64,000 nucleotides of DNA, from positions 5,577,501-5,641,500 of the forward strand of contig NZ_CP089309.1 in the NCBI RefSeq assembly GCF_021228795.1, read 5' to 3'. Shown one piece after another: positions 1 to 8,606 of the stretch; within the stretch, counting starts at the first letter, position 1, and every line of letters starts with the position of its first letter. The position numbers and the translations under genes are program-made. The notes beneath the pieces were generated by a model. That model had not been told where the DNA came from. It ran no database searches and saw nothing but the letters and a program-made list of their open reading frames with translations. The stretch comes from Thiocapsa bogorovii. Lineage in GTDB: Bacteria > Pseudomonadota > Gammaproteobacteria > Chromatiales > Chromatiaceae.

Positions 1-139
1 CGGCGAGATCCTTGCCGTGCTGCTCCATCTGGACCGCGCTGAACAATTCCGAACGCAACGGTGACTCGTCACCGACGGATTGATTGCTCACGCGGCGACC
101 AAGGAGCCGCATCCTCAATTTGAGCAGGACTTCACGCAT
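1..139 (-). CDS. Cyclic beta-1,2-glucan synthetase-like protein, N-terminal part (runs off the window)
   Basis: The minus-strand frame from an ATG at 139 reads MREVLLKLRMRLL and then SPLRSELFSAVQMEQHGKDL before leaving the window. This resembles the opening of very large cyclic beta-1,2-glucan synthetase/glycosyl hydrolase 94-type membrane proteins, which typically start with a short basic stretch and then a pLRsELFS..q.eqH segment. Such enzymes make or trim periplasmic glucans at the inner membrane. Only about 46 residues are visible, so catalytic domains cannot be assessed. Alternative starts are ATG 112 and GTG 91; no strong ribosome binding site decides between them. The family call is from recalled similarity of a short segment and is moderate. 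Confidence 0.5.
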   Translation of the reverse strand, partial: MREVLLKLRMRLLGRRVSNQSVGDESPLRSELFSAVQMEQHGKDLA

Positions 140-481
140 TGCCGGATTGCTCACATTCAAGATTACAGACTCCCTTACAAGGTAACGCACTCTCCGGACC
201 CAATGCCCAGAGAGGTATTCGAGACCTGCGGCCTCTCGTCAGATCAACCAGTTTCGCATGGCCTGCTCGACGGCTATTTGAAATGCGCCGCGAACGCCTG
301 ATCCCTATTGTTTCCAGTAGAAATCCATCTTCGAGTGGCTGGAGCCATCGAGATGCACCGCCTTGCGATCACCGTGAATCTCTGTCGATTAGCCATGGCG
401 ATGCCCGCTCTTGATTGATCTTGGGTGATGCAGTGGCTCATGCGCGAGGCGTCCAGCGGACGCCCCGTTGCAAGCCCCGAC
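140..481. other. Intergenic region, no supported gene
   Basis: About 340 bp between the divergent-looking start of the glucan synthetase-like gene and the 3' end of the DUF2333 gene. A short minus-strand open stretch near 310-400 (containing HLDGSSHSKMDFYWKQ and then a stop) looks protein-like but is only about 27 codons between stops; I could not assign it. No repeats or RNA gene were recognised. Confidence 0.4.
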
Positions 482-1565
482 TCAACCCTTCTGCAACAGA
501 CTGCGCAGATCGGTGATCGCGGCATTGACCCGCGAGATATAGGAGGCACTCACCAGCGAATGATTCGCCATCGGCCCGTATCCGGTGCCGTTGAGGATCA
601 CCGGGCTCCAGATGACGTTCTGGGTGTTCTTCAGTTCGCGCGTGATCTGCTCCAGGGAGACCACGGCATTCTTGTCCTCGAGCACGGAGGCGAAGTCGAT
701 CTCCATCGCCTGCAGGGCATGCAGCAGTGCCCAGGTGTAACCGCGCGCCTCGAAGAAGATGTCGTCGATCTTCATCCAGGGGGTCTTGGTCTGCGTCTGG
801 ATCCGGGGGCGGCGTCGACTGGCTGGCGTTGGGATCGCCGGCCAGTGCCGTATCGAGATGGGCCTGACCGACCGCATAGGACAGCCGTTGCGCGAGACTG
901 CCCAGGCGCTTTTCGACCACTTCGAGATAGGTGGTCAGATTGTCTCCGCGGGCGTAGAACTGGGCATGGGCGGCCGCGGTATCGGAGAGCCCCTGGCTGT
1001 AACGATAGAGGGCGTCGATGCCGATGCGATACTCCGATTCGGTGGAGGGCAGGAGCCAGGAGTCCGATTGGTAGTTGGACTGGGGCTGCGCGAGCTCCAG
1101 GTCCTTGTTCTCGACCGACTGGGATTGGGCGCGGCTGAAGTCGTTGCGCAGGGCGTTGAGCAAGTCGCGCCAACCGGTCAAGGCCCCGAATTCCCAGTTG
1201 GGAATGTTGTCCAGGAACACGCCCGGAGGGCTGACGTCATTGGTCAGATAGCCGCCGGGCTTGTCGAGCAGGGTCTCGCCGATGCGGATGGCGGTGGCCG
1301 TGGTCGCCGTGCCGGTCACCAGCTTGCTCTCATCCTGATTGACCATCGACAGCGCCTGTTCGCGCACGTCAAACTGACCCGGCGAGCGCGACCAATAGAG
1401 GCCCAGGATCACGACGACCACCAGATAGGTGATCAGAAACAGCCCGGCGGTCCACCAGATGCCCTTCTCCTTCCAGGTGCTGGGATGGTAGTAGGTGGCG
1501 ACCTTCGCGGCTTGCTTGGTGAGCACCTGCCTTTTCGATAATGTGTCGGCATTCATGGCATTCAT
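482..1565 (-). pseudogene. DUF2333 family membrane-anchored protein, frameshifted
   Basis: The N-terminal frame (from ATG 1565, preceded by an AGAGGGAA-like ribosome site) carries one membrane segment (TAGLFLITYLVVVVILGLYW, about residues 39-58). It then carries motifs recalled for the DUF2333 family such as KPGGYLTND, PPGVFLDNIPNWEFGAL, SRAQSQS and FYARGDNLTTYLEVVEKRLG. The family C-terminus (KIDDIFFEARGYTWALLHAL ... NHSLVSASYISRVNAAITDL) lies in another frame ending at 482. The two frames join if one base is removed near 785-815; a run of five G at 805-809 is the likeliest site. Function of the family is unknown. The shift could be a true mutation or a homopolymer sequencing error. Confidence 0.8.
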
Positions 1566-1607
1566 CTGGTTCCCTCTCCAAGCGTGGAAACGTCACCCGA
1601 CGATCGG

Positions 1608-1796
1608 CTAGCCGATCCGAATCTGCGACAACGGCGGCATGAGCCCGAAGACGGACAACAGCCAAAGAATCACGACAATCACGACGACCACATTCAAGAT
1701 CTTCTTGATGGTGCCATCCATCGGGATGTAGCGATTGATCAACCAGAGGATCAAGCCGACGACGACCAACGTGATGACTAATGTAATCAGAGGCAT
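1608..1796 (-). CDS. Thivi_2564-family small membrane protein
   Basis: A 62-residue protein from ATG 1796, with AGGAG 8 bases upstream. It has two hydrophobic stretches, LITLVITLVVVGLILWLI near the N-terminus and VVVVIVVILWLLSVFGL near the C-terminus. They are separated by a conserved-looking basic linker (NRYIPMDGTIKKILN). This arrangement matches small inner-membrane proteins recalled as the Thivi_2564 family in purple sulfur bacteria and other proteobacteria. No function is known. It lies 42 bp upstream of the DUF2333 gene in the same orientation, so the two may be cotranscribed. Confidence 0.75.
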   Translation of the reverse strand: MPLITLVITLVVVGLILWLINRYIPMDGTIKKILNVVVVIVVILWLLSVFGLMPPLSQIRIG

Positions 1797-2096
1797 GACG
1801 CTTCTCCTGTCAGGCGGTGTGAACATTCGATAGATTCACGATAGTCCCCGCCATGGCGAGCGTCTGTTCGCCAGCACACAGAGCAATGCGTTTTCGCTCG
1901 AGGATTTCGCCGCCTCCCCGACGGGGCCGTGCGCACCGGACAGCAAAGGTCTCGAATCCGCGCGCTATGTTTGCCAGCGTACCGACCGCACGGATCATCG
2001 AGCGTATTGCTGACCCATCACGGCCGATCGGCTCACGACTTTTTGCCCTTGTGCCGTCTGTTCTTCGTCCATCACCGACCAACGAGGAGAACGCGC

Positions 2097-2333
2097 GTGC
2101 AACTCGACTCCGCGAAGACCCCCGACCGCTTCCATGTCACCCATGAGCTCCTGGCCCTGTAGTTGGGGGTGCGCCGCGTGGGCGTTACCAAGGCAGCGAG
2201 TGCGCTGCAGGCGCGCGAGCTGATTCACTACCGCCGCGGGGATATCACCGTGCTCGACCGCGCGGGCCTGCAAGGCGCCGCCTGCGGCTGCTATGGGGCG
2301 GCGCAGGCGATGTATGAGCAGCGCATGGGCTGA
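2097..2333 (+). pseudogene. Crp/Fnr-family regulator, C-terminal remnant
   Basis: The plus-strand frame reads DRFHVTHELLAL, a TAG stop (2160-2162), then [19 protein letters not shown] and [17 protein letters not shown] before TGA at 2331-2333. This aligns with the DNA-binding C-terminus of the intact regulator just downstream (LYMTQELIANMLGVRREGVT, INYSRGHISVLDRPGLEA). The stop falls exactly where the intact protein has the codon before LGVRR. The N-terminal cyclic-nucleotide-like domain is missing. It is most simply a decayed tandem duplicate. Confidence 0.75.
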
Positions 2334-2454
2334 CGCCATGACGCGCGGTGGTCTGTCTGTACGCCAACGGACAGAAAACGCCTTGACAGCGTGGTGTCGA
2401 CAACGCTGAAATGCGCGCAGCCCGATACCGGACGGTCTCTCCTGGAGGTGGCGC

Positions 2455-3204
2455 ATGCCCGGCATGCCCAACCGAACGCCCCCAAGCCCGCGAGAAAACC
2501 ATCTGCTCGCCGCCCTGCCCGAGGATGAGTACGCTTACCTGAGTCCAGAACTGGAATTGGTCTCGCTGCCGCTCGGCATGGCCCTGTACGAGCCTGGCAT
2601 AGAACTGAACCATGTCTATTTCCCTACCACCGCCATCGTTTCCCTGCTGTACGTCATGGAGGATGGCGCATCCGCCGAGATCGCCGTGGTCGGCAACGAG
2701 GGCATCGTCGGCATCGCCCTCTTCATGGGCGGCGGCACCGTGCCGAATCGCGCCGTGGTGCAGAGCGCGGGCCACGCCTATCGCCTGAAGGGGCAGGTGC
2801 TCAAACAGGAATTCGCCAGCTTCGGGGGACGCCACCACGGGACTTTGCACCCGCTGCTGCTGCGCTACACCATGGCCTTGCTGACCCAGATGGGACAGAC
2901 CGCCGTCTGCAATCGTCACCATACGGTGGACCAGCAGCTCTGCCGCTGGCTGCTCCTCAGTCTCGACCGCTTGCCCTCCAACGAGCTGTACATGACTCAG
3001 GAGCTAATCGCCAACATGCTGGGCGTGCGGCGAGAGGGCGTGACCGAGGCGGCCGGACGGTTGCAGACGGCCGGATTGATTAACTACAGCCGGGGTCATA
3101 TCAGCGTGTTGGATCGACCGGGTCTGGAGGCGCGGGTGTGCGAATGCTACGAAGTGGTCAGGAAGGAGTTCGAGCGCCTGCTTCCCGAAGTGCCCTTGAA
3201 ATAG
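2455..3204 (+). CDS. Crp/Fnr family transcriptional regulator
   Basis: A 249-residue protein with a CTGGAGGT ribosome site just before ATG 2455. Residues about 20-140 look like a cNMP-binding beta-roll (VYFPTTAIVSLLY, GNEGIVGIALFMGG), and about 165-240 a winged helix-turn-helix (MTQELIANMLGVRREGVTEA). It lacks the N-terminal cysteine set of oxygen-sensing FNR, so the effector is unknown. This subgroup of Crp/Fnr proteins usually stands alone and controls unlinked genes. A broken copy of the same gene lies immediately upstream. No operator was identified. Confidence 0.85.
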   Translation: MPGMPNRTPPSPRENHLLAALPEDEYAYLSPELELVSLPLGMALYEPGIELNHVYFPTTAIVSLLYVMEDGASAEIAVVGNEGIVGIALFMGGGTVPNRAVVQSAGHAYRLKGQVLKQEFASFGGRHHGTLHPLLLRYTMALLTQMGQTAVCNRHHTVDQQLCRWLLLSLDRLPSNELYMTQELIANMLGVRREGVTEAAGRLQTAGLINYSRGHISVLDRPGLEARVCECYEVVRKEFERLLPEVPLK

Positions 3205-3482
3205 GAGCACCCTATCCGGAGTCGATGCAAACACCGATCAGCGATCGAAAAGGACCCGCGCGACGGTCCGAACGCGAAGACTGTCCGCGGCAGCGAGGTG
3301 AGTACGGTGCCCGTTCAAAACCAATGGCTAACCGCCGGAATAAACATAGGATGGTTCGATCCGGGTCGCCGCTTGCCGTGACATGGTCAAACAATAATCG
3401 CTGAGCCATCATCGCTCAGCCGCGGAGACCACGCGTGATCGTCGGGTCAACGAACCGGCGATCACGGAAAAGGGGGGCTTAT

Positions 3483-3929
3483 CTATTGATGAGCGCCCGC
3501 CGGATCGGGGTGAGCTGGCTTCGTTTCTATCTTGACCTCGGCGGTGCCGTCTTCTTTCATGCCAAGTTTCTTAGCGGCTCTGCGCGAGAGGTCGATCACG
3601 CGATCGTCTGCATAGGGTCCGCGATCATTGATTCTGACCTCGACCTTCTTACCGTTCTCCAGGTTCGTTACCTTGGCCTTGGTACCCATCGGCAAACTTG
3701 GATGGGCGGCGGTCATTGCACGTTGATCAAAGGTTTCACCATTGGCGGTCTCGCGACCTTGAAAGCCATGTCCGTACCAAGATGCTGTACCGACCTCTTT
3801 GTGCGTCTTGCCGCCGGTGGACTGCTTTTGCCCTTCCCCGCCCGACCGCTCCGAGCTACACCCGGATGAGGCTAAAGCGCCAATCAAGATCGCTTGTGCG
3901 AATCCAGAAAAACATTGACGGAATGGCAT
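3483..3929 (-). CDS. rlpA: RlpA-family septal/lytic-transglycosylase-like lipoprotein
   Basis: A 148-residue protein from ATG 3929, preceded by AGGAG. A signal peptide ends in a lipobox (ALASSGC), so it should be an outer-membrane-directed lipoprotein. The double-psi beta-barrel is clear: VGTASWYGHGFQGRETANGE, then AAHPSLPMGTKAKVTN and the catalytic-type segment VRINDRGPYADDRVIDLSRR. The SPOR domain of long RlpA proteins is absent, which is common for short family members. Family role is cleavage or remodelling of peptidoglycan glycan strands. The gene stands alone on the minus strand. Confidence 0.85.
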   Translation of the reverse strand: MPFRQCFSGFAQAILIGALASSGCSSERSGGEGQKQSTGGKTHKEVGTASWYGHGFQGRETANGETFDQRAMTAAHPSLPMGTKAKVTNLENGKKVEVRINDRGPYADDRVIDLSRRAAKKLGMKEDGTAEVKIETKPAHPDPAGAHQ

Positions 3930-4136
3930 TACCGATCTCCTGTGATGATCTTGTGGGAAAGTATGCTCAGAAACCCCCATCTCGTCTGCCCGTCACCGCA
4001 CCGACAGGGGCCGTTCGCTGTTTTCCATTCCCGTCTCTAGCGGTGAGTCCTTGCGAACTCGCCTGCATATCCCTCCTCGACCTTCCAGCCTGCGTTGCCT
4101 GCAACTGCGACCCCGGATAAGACGTCTCGACCGACA

Positions 4137-4379
4137 CTAAACCGCCCGCCAGTCGACATCGATCCTGCCGTCGACGATGCCAATAAGCCGATCCGCGGCG
4201 GCGGCGAAGGAGGCGTCGTGGGTCACCGCGACCACCGTCTTGCCCATCTCGATGCAGATGAACTCGCCGCCCTCAATGGTGAGACTGACATCATTGACCA
4301 GCGTGACCGGAACCTCGCCGGGCAGGATGCGGACCAGGTTCTCCGCGCCCCCACTGTTGCCGCAGTCGCCCCGCGACCT
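4137..4379 (-). pseudogene. ABC transporter ATPase remnant with internal deletion
   Basis: The minus-strand frame starts like a MacB/LolD-type ATPase (ENLVRILPGEVPVTLVNDVS, LTIEGGEFICI). It jumps directly to the family C-terminus (GKTVVAVTHDASFAAAADRL, IGIVDGRI) and a TAG at 4137-4139. The Walker A, signature and Walker B segments between the two are gone, so about 120-140 codons appear deleted in frame. It cannot hydrolyse ATP. No permease partner is adjacent. Confidence 0.7.
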
Positions 4380-4460
4380 ATCTAACTGCGGGGCAAGCGC
4401 TATGCTGAATACATAGCCTCACGCTTGGGGCCATTTGCTGTCAATGCAGGAGCTTCAGTC

Positions 4461-4772
4461 ATGAAAATCGCCACGGTCTCATTGTTCGTCATCGCCGCCG
4501 TCGCCCTGTCGGGGGGCTGCGGCACCACCACCGGGGAGCGCACCGGCAGCGGCGCACTCGTCGGGGCGGGCACCGGCGCGGCCATCGGCTCACTCAGCGG
4601 CAATGTCGGCAAGGGTGCCCTGATCGGCGCCGGAGCCGGTGCCCTCGGCGGCTACATCTACGACCAGAACAAGAAAAAGCAGGACCAGGACTACCACGAC
4701 CAGAACAGGAGGCGGCAGGACCAGTACTACTACGACCAGAACAGAAGGCAGCAGGACCAGTACTACTGGTAG
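4461..4772 (+). CDS. Glycine-zipper lipoprotein with a Q/D/Y repeat tail
   Basis: 103 residues from ATG 4461 with AGGAG upstream. A signal sequence ends in VALSGGC (lipobox). A glycine-zipper segment follows (GALVGAGTGAAIGSLSG, GALIGAGAGALGGYI), as in OmpA-linked or SlyB-like envelope lipoproteins. The last 36 residues are three copies of a 12-residue unit (DQNKKKQDQDYH, DQNRRRQDQYYY, DQNRRQQDQYYW). Glycine-zipper lipoproteins act in the cell envelope, often in stress responses; the exact role here is unknown. Confidence 0.75.
   Translation: MKIATVSLFVIAAVALSGGCGTTTGERTGSGALVGAGTGAAIGSLSGNVGKGALIGAGAGALGGYIYDQNKKKQDQDYHDQNRRRQDQYYYDQNRRQQDQYYW
4662..4769 (+). repeat. Three tandem 36-bp repeats inside the lipoprotein gene
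   Basis: Three in-frame 36-bp units, each opening with GACCAGAACA and containing CAGGACCAG, encode the 12-residue Q/D/Y-rich units at the protein C-terminus. The last unit ends directly at the TAG. Copy number could vary by slippage or unequal exchange without breaking the frame. Confidence 0.85.
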
Positions 4773-5215
4773 GCCGACCCGGCGGGGCTTTTCCGCGCGT
4801 TCCGCCTGCTCCGCAGGCAGCGGGGCGGGGACGGCCGCTCGATACCCGGAGCGGAAACGCGGGGTTGCCGTCGAAGACGGTTGGGGGGGATGGGGAAGCG
4901 TGAATGTGGTTTGCGGTCCGGATGCGGCCGCGGCCGATGCGAACGGGGGCGGATAGGTCATATGCAGCCCAGGCCCGATCCGACGCGATCGGCATGTGCC
5001 GCAGAATCGATTATCCCACCCACTCAATCCGCTACACGCGGCTTGGCAGGAGGTATCCGTCTTGCGGGAGGTGAGCACGGCCACCTTCCCTGATGGTTAT
5101 TTCCCCTTAAATCGTCATCTTTCATGAGGGCGAGCGGTGGGCCTCCCTCGGGGTGCTTGAACAACAGCACCCGTCGGGAGAGTCTCTTGTTTGCGAAGAC
5201 AAAGAGACGCCATCA
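4773..5215. other. Intergenic region, probable left flank of the four-gene transposon
   Basis: I see no gene here. Long minus-strand frames are antisense to the lipoprotein repeats and are not credible. The left end of the downstream transposon must lie somewhere in this stretch, but I could not find a terminal repeat matching the right flank. Confidence 0.4.
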
Positions 5216-5785
5216 GTGTGCCACGCCGTCCTTGAAAGCCCCACGTTTTTCGCCTTGTTGCTGCACATCGACGAGGATCTCGCCGAGGCCGCCCGAGAGG
5301 CCGGTTGTCCCGCCTGCGGCGGCACGCTGCATCAGGCCGACTACCCCCGTAAACCGCGCGGCTGTCCGGAGCCATGGCGCGAGGCGTTCGCCACGCGTCG
5401 CAGCTTTTGCTGTGCGCAGTGTCGGCGACGCCTGACGCCGCGCTCGGTGCGGTTCTTGGGCCGGCGGGTCTATCTCGGCCTCATCGTCGTGGTGGCCTGC
5501 GTGCGCCATAGCGGACATCACCCCAAAGCGGACGCCTTGGCCGCGACGTTGGCGGTCCCGATCCGCACCCTGCGGCGCTGGCAGACCTGGTGGCGGGAGC
5601 AGTTGGCGCAGACCCCGCTGTGGTGCAGCGCGCAGGGGGGCTTTGTCCCGCCGGTGGATCTGCAGCAGGCGCCGGGGAGTCTGCTCGAGCGCTTCCTCGG
5701 CGATGCCGCGGACGCCCTGGTGGCGTTGCTGCGCTTTTTGAGTCCCTTGACGAGTCGTTCGTGCAGGCTGCACGAGGGCGGCTGA
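5216..5785 (+). CDS. Zinc-ribbon protein of the four-gene transposon
   Basis: Begins with the pattern FFALLLHIDEDLAEAAREAG, followed by a zinc-binding CPACGG...FCCAQC arrangement with YPRKPRGCPE between the cysteine pairs. A FLGRRVYLG segment and a helix-turn-helix-like C-terminal half (LAATLAVPIRTLRRWQTWWR) follow. Similar proteins recur beside DDE integrases with ExeA-like ATPases. Its likely role is recognising the element ends, by inference. GTG 5216 is chosen because homologues as recalled start about ten residues before FFALLL; an in-frame GTG at 5153 would add 21 residues. Confidence 0.6.
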   Translation: MCHAVLESPTFFALLLHIDEDLAEAAREAGCPACGGTLHQADYPRKPRGCPEPWREAFATRRSFCCAQCRRRLTPRSVRFLGRRVYLGLIVVVACVRHSGHHPKADALAATLAVPIRTLRRWQTWWREQLAQTPLWCSAQGGFVPPVDLQQAPGSLLERFLGDAADALVALLRFLSPLTSRSCRLHEGG

Positions 5786-5881
5786 CGCCACGCAGAGGAT
5801 GCAGCTCGAAGGCGCCGGGGCACCCGGCTAGGCTGGTCGCGAAGGTGTCGGAACCCCCGGCGCCGTGGCCGGGAGACCCCT

Positions 5882-7327
5882 ATGCCGACCCCCGTGGAGG
5901 TTCCGCAACGCGAGCGTTGGGCCCGCGTGCGCTTTGCGATCATCGGACCCTTGCTCGCCGCCCCGCCGTCGGACGGCGAGTTGCAGGCGGCACTCGCCGC
6001 CTTGGCCGCCAAGACCTGGCGCCATCCCGTCACCGGCCTGGATGTTCGGTTCGGTGTGTCGACCCTCGAGCGCTGGTACTACGCCGCGCGCGCCGCGCCC
6101 GATCCGGTGGCGGTGCTGCGCAATCGCGTGCGCGCCGATCGCGGGGCCTTCCCGAGCGTGCTGCCCGCCGCCCGCGAGGCCCTGCAGGCGCAGTACCGCG
6201 ATCATCCCGGCTGGACCGCCCAGCTGCATCGCGACAACCTGGCCGCGACCCTCGCCGGCACCGCCACCCCGGTGCCGTCCTATCCGAGCGTGCGGCGCTA
6301 CTTGAAGGCCCACGGGATGGTGCGCCGCGCCACCCCCAAGCGCGACACCGCCGGCGCGCTGGCCGCGCGCGATCGCCTGGAGCAGCGCGAGGTGCGCAGC
6401 TTCGAGGTCGAGCACGTCTCGGCGCTCTGGCACCTGGATTTCCATCACGGCTCGCGCAAGGTGCTCACGGCGGCCGGAACCTGGCTCACGCCGTTGCTGT
6501 TCGGGGTCATCGACGATCGCTCGCGCTTGGTCTGTCACCTGCAGTGGTACACCAACGAGACCGCCGAGGTGCTGGTGCACGGGCTGTCGCAGGCGTTCAT
6601 GAAGCGCGGCCTGCCGCGCGCCCTGATGACCGACAACGGCGCGGCGATGCTGGCCGAGGAGACGACCGCCGGATTGGCCCGTCTGGGCGTCCTGCATCAG
6701 ACCACCTTGCCCTATTCGCCCTATCAGAACGCCAAGCAGGAGGCCTTTTGGGGCCGCGTGGAAGGCCGCCTGATGGCGATGCTCGAAGGCGAGTCCGGGC
6801 TCACGCTGCAGGCCCTCAACCACGCCACCCAGGCCTGGGTCGAGCAGGAGTATCACCGCAGCACCCATTCGGAATTGGCCACTACGCCGCTGGCGCGCTA
6901 TCTGGAGGGCCCGACCGTGGCGCGCCCCTGCCCGGACGCCGCCGCCTTGCGCGCGGCCTTCCGCATCGAGGTCGCACGACGCCAACGCCGGGCCGACGGC
7001 ACCGTCAGCCTGGCCGGCATCCGCCTGGAAATCCCCGCACGCTACCGCGCCCTGGAGACGGTGCATCTGCGTTACGCGCGCTGGGATCTGGCCCATGTCG
7101 ATCTGGTGGATCCGCACAGCGGTGCGATCTTGAGCCCCCTGCGTCCGCTGGATAAGGCCGCCAATGCCGGGGAGGCCCGCCGTGCGCTGGTGCCCGGCGC
7201 ACCGGTGCCGCAACCGAGCACACCGAGCGGGATGGCGCCGCTGCTGCGCCAGCTCCTCGAGACCCATGCCGCGACCGGCTTGCCGCCGGCCTATCTGCCC
7301 CTGAACACCGCCGAGGACACCCGATGA
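5882..7327 (+). CDS. DDE integrase/transposase (rve superfamily)
   Basis: 481 residues. An N-terminal helical region (about 1-165) precedes the rve catalytic core: LWHLDFHHGSRK (first Asp), the second Asp in RALMTDNGAAML, and the Glu in SPYQNAKQEAFWGRVEGRL. This gives the D, D, E order of retroviral-type integrases. A beta-barrel-like C-terminal part follows. The stop overlaps the ATPase start in an ATGA, so translation is coupled. The neighbouring ATPase suggests target selection as in IS21 or Mu rather than the simple IS481 type. Confidence 0.8.
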   Translation: MPTPVEVPQRERWARVRFAIIGPLLAAPPSDGELQAALAALAAKTWRHPVTGLDVRFGVSTLERWYYAARAAPDPVAVLRNRVRADRGAFPSVLPAAREALQAQYRDHPGWTAQLHRDNLAATLAGTATPVPSYPSVRRYLKAHGMVRRATPKRDTAGALAARDRLEQREVRSFEVEHVSALWHLDFHHGSRKVLTAAGTWLTPLLFGVIDDRSRLVCHLQWYTNETAEVLVHGLSQAFMKRGLPRALMTDNGAAMLAEETTAGLARLGVLHQTTLPYSPYQNAKQEAFWGRVEGRLMAMLEGESGLTLQALNHATQAWVEQEYHRSTHSELATTPLARYLEGPTVARPCPDAAALRAAFRIEVARRQRRADGTVSLAGIRLEIPARYRALETVHLRYARWDLAHVDLVDPHSGAILSPLRPLDKAANAGEARRALVPGAPVPQPSTPSGMAPLLRQLLETHAATGLPPAYLPLNTAEDTR

Positions 7328-8169
7328 ATGCGCGACTGCTCGCCCTCTACGGCCTGAAATGGCATCCCTTCTCCTCGGAGCTGCCGATCGAGGCGCTCTA
7401 CATCCCCCCGCGCGTGGAACACTTCCTGTGGCGCATCGAACAGGCGCAGATCCGCGAAGGCGGGTTTGCGATGATCCACGGCGAACCGGGCACCGGCAAA
7501 AGCGTCGTGCTGCGTCTGCTCGCCGAGCGTCTCGCCCGGCTCCCGGATCTGAGCGTCGGCGCCATCGATCATCCGCAAAGCAGCCTCGGGGATTTCTACC
7601 GCGAGCTCGGCGAGCTGTTCGCCGTGCCGCTGCGTCCGCACAACCGCTGGGGCGGTTTCAAGGCGCTGCGTGCCACCTGGCTCGGCCATCTGCAGACCAC
7701 CCGCCGGCGCGCCGTGCTGCTCGTGGACGAGGCCCAGGAGATGAGCCCCGCCGTGCTCAACGAGCTGCGCCTGCTCGCCAGCGCCCGCTTCGACTCCCAA
7801 CCGCTGCTGTGCGTCGTCCTCGCCGGGGATACCCGCCTCACCGATCACCTGCGCCGCGAGGAGCTGCTGCCCCTGGGCTCGCGCATCCGCACCCGTCTGG
7901 CCACCGAGCATGCGCGCCGCGAGGAGCTGCTCGCCTGCCTGCAACACCTGTGCGCCAGCGCCGGCAACGCCGCCCTCATGAGCGAGCCCCTGCAACACAC
8001 CCTCTGCGACCACGCCGCCGGCAACTACCGCATCCTCACCACCCTGGCCGCCGAGTTGCTCGCCGTCGCCGCCCAAACCGAGCGCCCCCACCTCGACGAG
8101 GCGCTCTTCCTCGAGGTCTTCACCCCGCCCACCACCGCCACCCCGCGGCGGGCCGCCCTGCCACGTTGA
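7324..8169 (+). CDS. ExeA/TniB-like AAA ATPase, transposition helper
   Basis: 281 residues, starting in the ATGA overlap with the integrase. The N-terminus YGLKWHPFSSELPIEALYIP matches the opening of ExeA-type ATPases. Walker A is GEPGTGKS (about 57-64), Walker B is AVLLVDEAQEM, and an arginine-rich sensor region follows (LPLGSRIRTRL). In IS21-, Tn5053- and Mu-type elements such ATPases bind DNA and direct target choice. No C-terminal peptidoglycan-binding domain is present, which fits a transposition partner rather than secretion ExeA. Confidence 0.8.
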   Translation: MNARLLALYGLKWHPFSSELPIEALYIPPRVEHFLWRIEQAQIREGGFAMIHGEPGTGKSVVLRLLAERLARLPDLSVGAIDHPQSSLGDFYRELGELFAVPLRPHNRWGGFKALRATWLGHLQTTRRRAVLLVDEAQEMSPAVLNELRLLASARFDSQPLLCVVLAGDTRLTDHLRREELLPLGSRIRTRLATEHARREELLACLQHLCASAGNAALMSEPLQHTLCDHAAGNYRILTTLAAELLAVAAQTERPHLDEALFLEVFTPPTTATPRRAALPR

Positions 8170-8187
8170 CCGACTCGGAGCACCACC

Positions 8188-8406
8188 ATGCCGCAGCCCG
8201 ACACCACCCTGCAGCCATTCTTCTGGCCACCCCTGTCCGATGACGCGGTCCTCGCCATCCGGGAGGTCCTCTTCCGACTGACCGATCAGTTCGAGACCCG
8301 CTACGCCTCCCAAATCCGCGATGCCGAACGCGACGACAACCGGCCTCGCGACCACCAACCGGACCTGTTCGACGGACCGGATTTCGACGATCCCCTGTTG
8401 TTCTGA
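8188..8406 (+). CDS. Small acidic protein, last gene of the four-gene transposon
   Basis: 72 residues, with GGAG upstream of ATG 8188 and 18 bp after the ATPase. The first half is mildly hydrophobic and helical (LSDDAVLAIREVLFRLTDQF); the second is strongly acidic (DLFDGPDFDDPLLF). I know no function. The position suggests an accessory of the transposon, perhaps a regulator or DNA mimic, but that is only inference. Confidence 0.6.
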   Translation: MPQPDTTLQPFFWPPLSDDAVLAIREVLFRLTDQFETRYASQIRDAERDDNRPRDHQPDLFDGPDFDDPLLF

Positions 8407-8606
8407 GTCCCGTCACCGCGCTTGATCCACCTCGCGCCGCCGGCCCATACCCCGGCCGCGCGAGACCGCGGGAGCGCTTCGCCGACCCCCATCACGCAAC
8501 TTGATCACGCCACCATCAAAATCGCTGACCGCACTCAGGAGGCGGGCTACAAAATGGTTGGCCGCTGGCGAGCCTTATGGGGTTGGTCGGGCGGCCGTGC
8601 CGAGCA

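Larger units (their letters stand above)
5216..8406 (+). mobile_element. Four-gene DDE transposon: zinc ribbon, integrase, AAA ATPase, small acidic protein
   Basis: Four tightly packed same-strand genes form the core: a zinc-ribbon DNA-binding-like protein, an rve/DDE integrase, an ExeA/TniB-like AAA ATPase overlapping it by four bases, and a 72-residue acidic protein. The integrase plus AAA ATPase pair is the logic of IS21 (IstAB), Tn5053 (TniAB) and Mu (MuAB). The coordinates cover only the coding core. The ends are not resolved: two related motifs (around 8413-8430 and 8491-8508, both of the form TCACsGC..CTTGATC) follow the last gene and may be repeated transposase sites at the right end. 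Confidence 0.65.

Noticed and set aside
5590-7155. 521-codon plus-strand frame overlapping the zinc-ribbon and integrase genes
   Set aside because: It is an out-of-frame shadow: arginine/alanine/proline-rich with no family pattern, while the overlapping integrase has intact DDE motifs.
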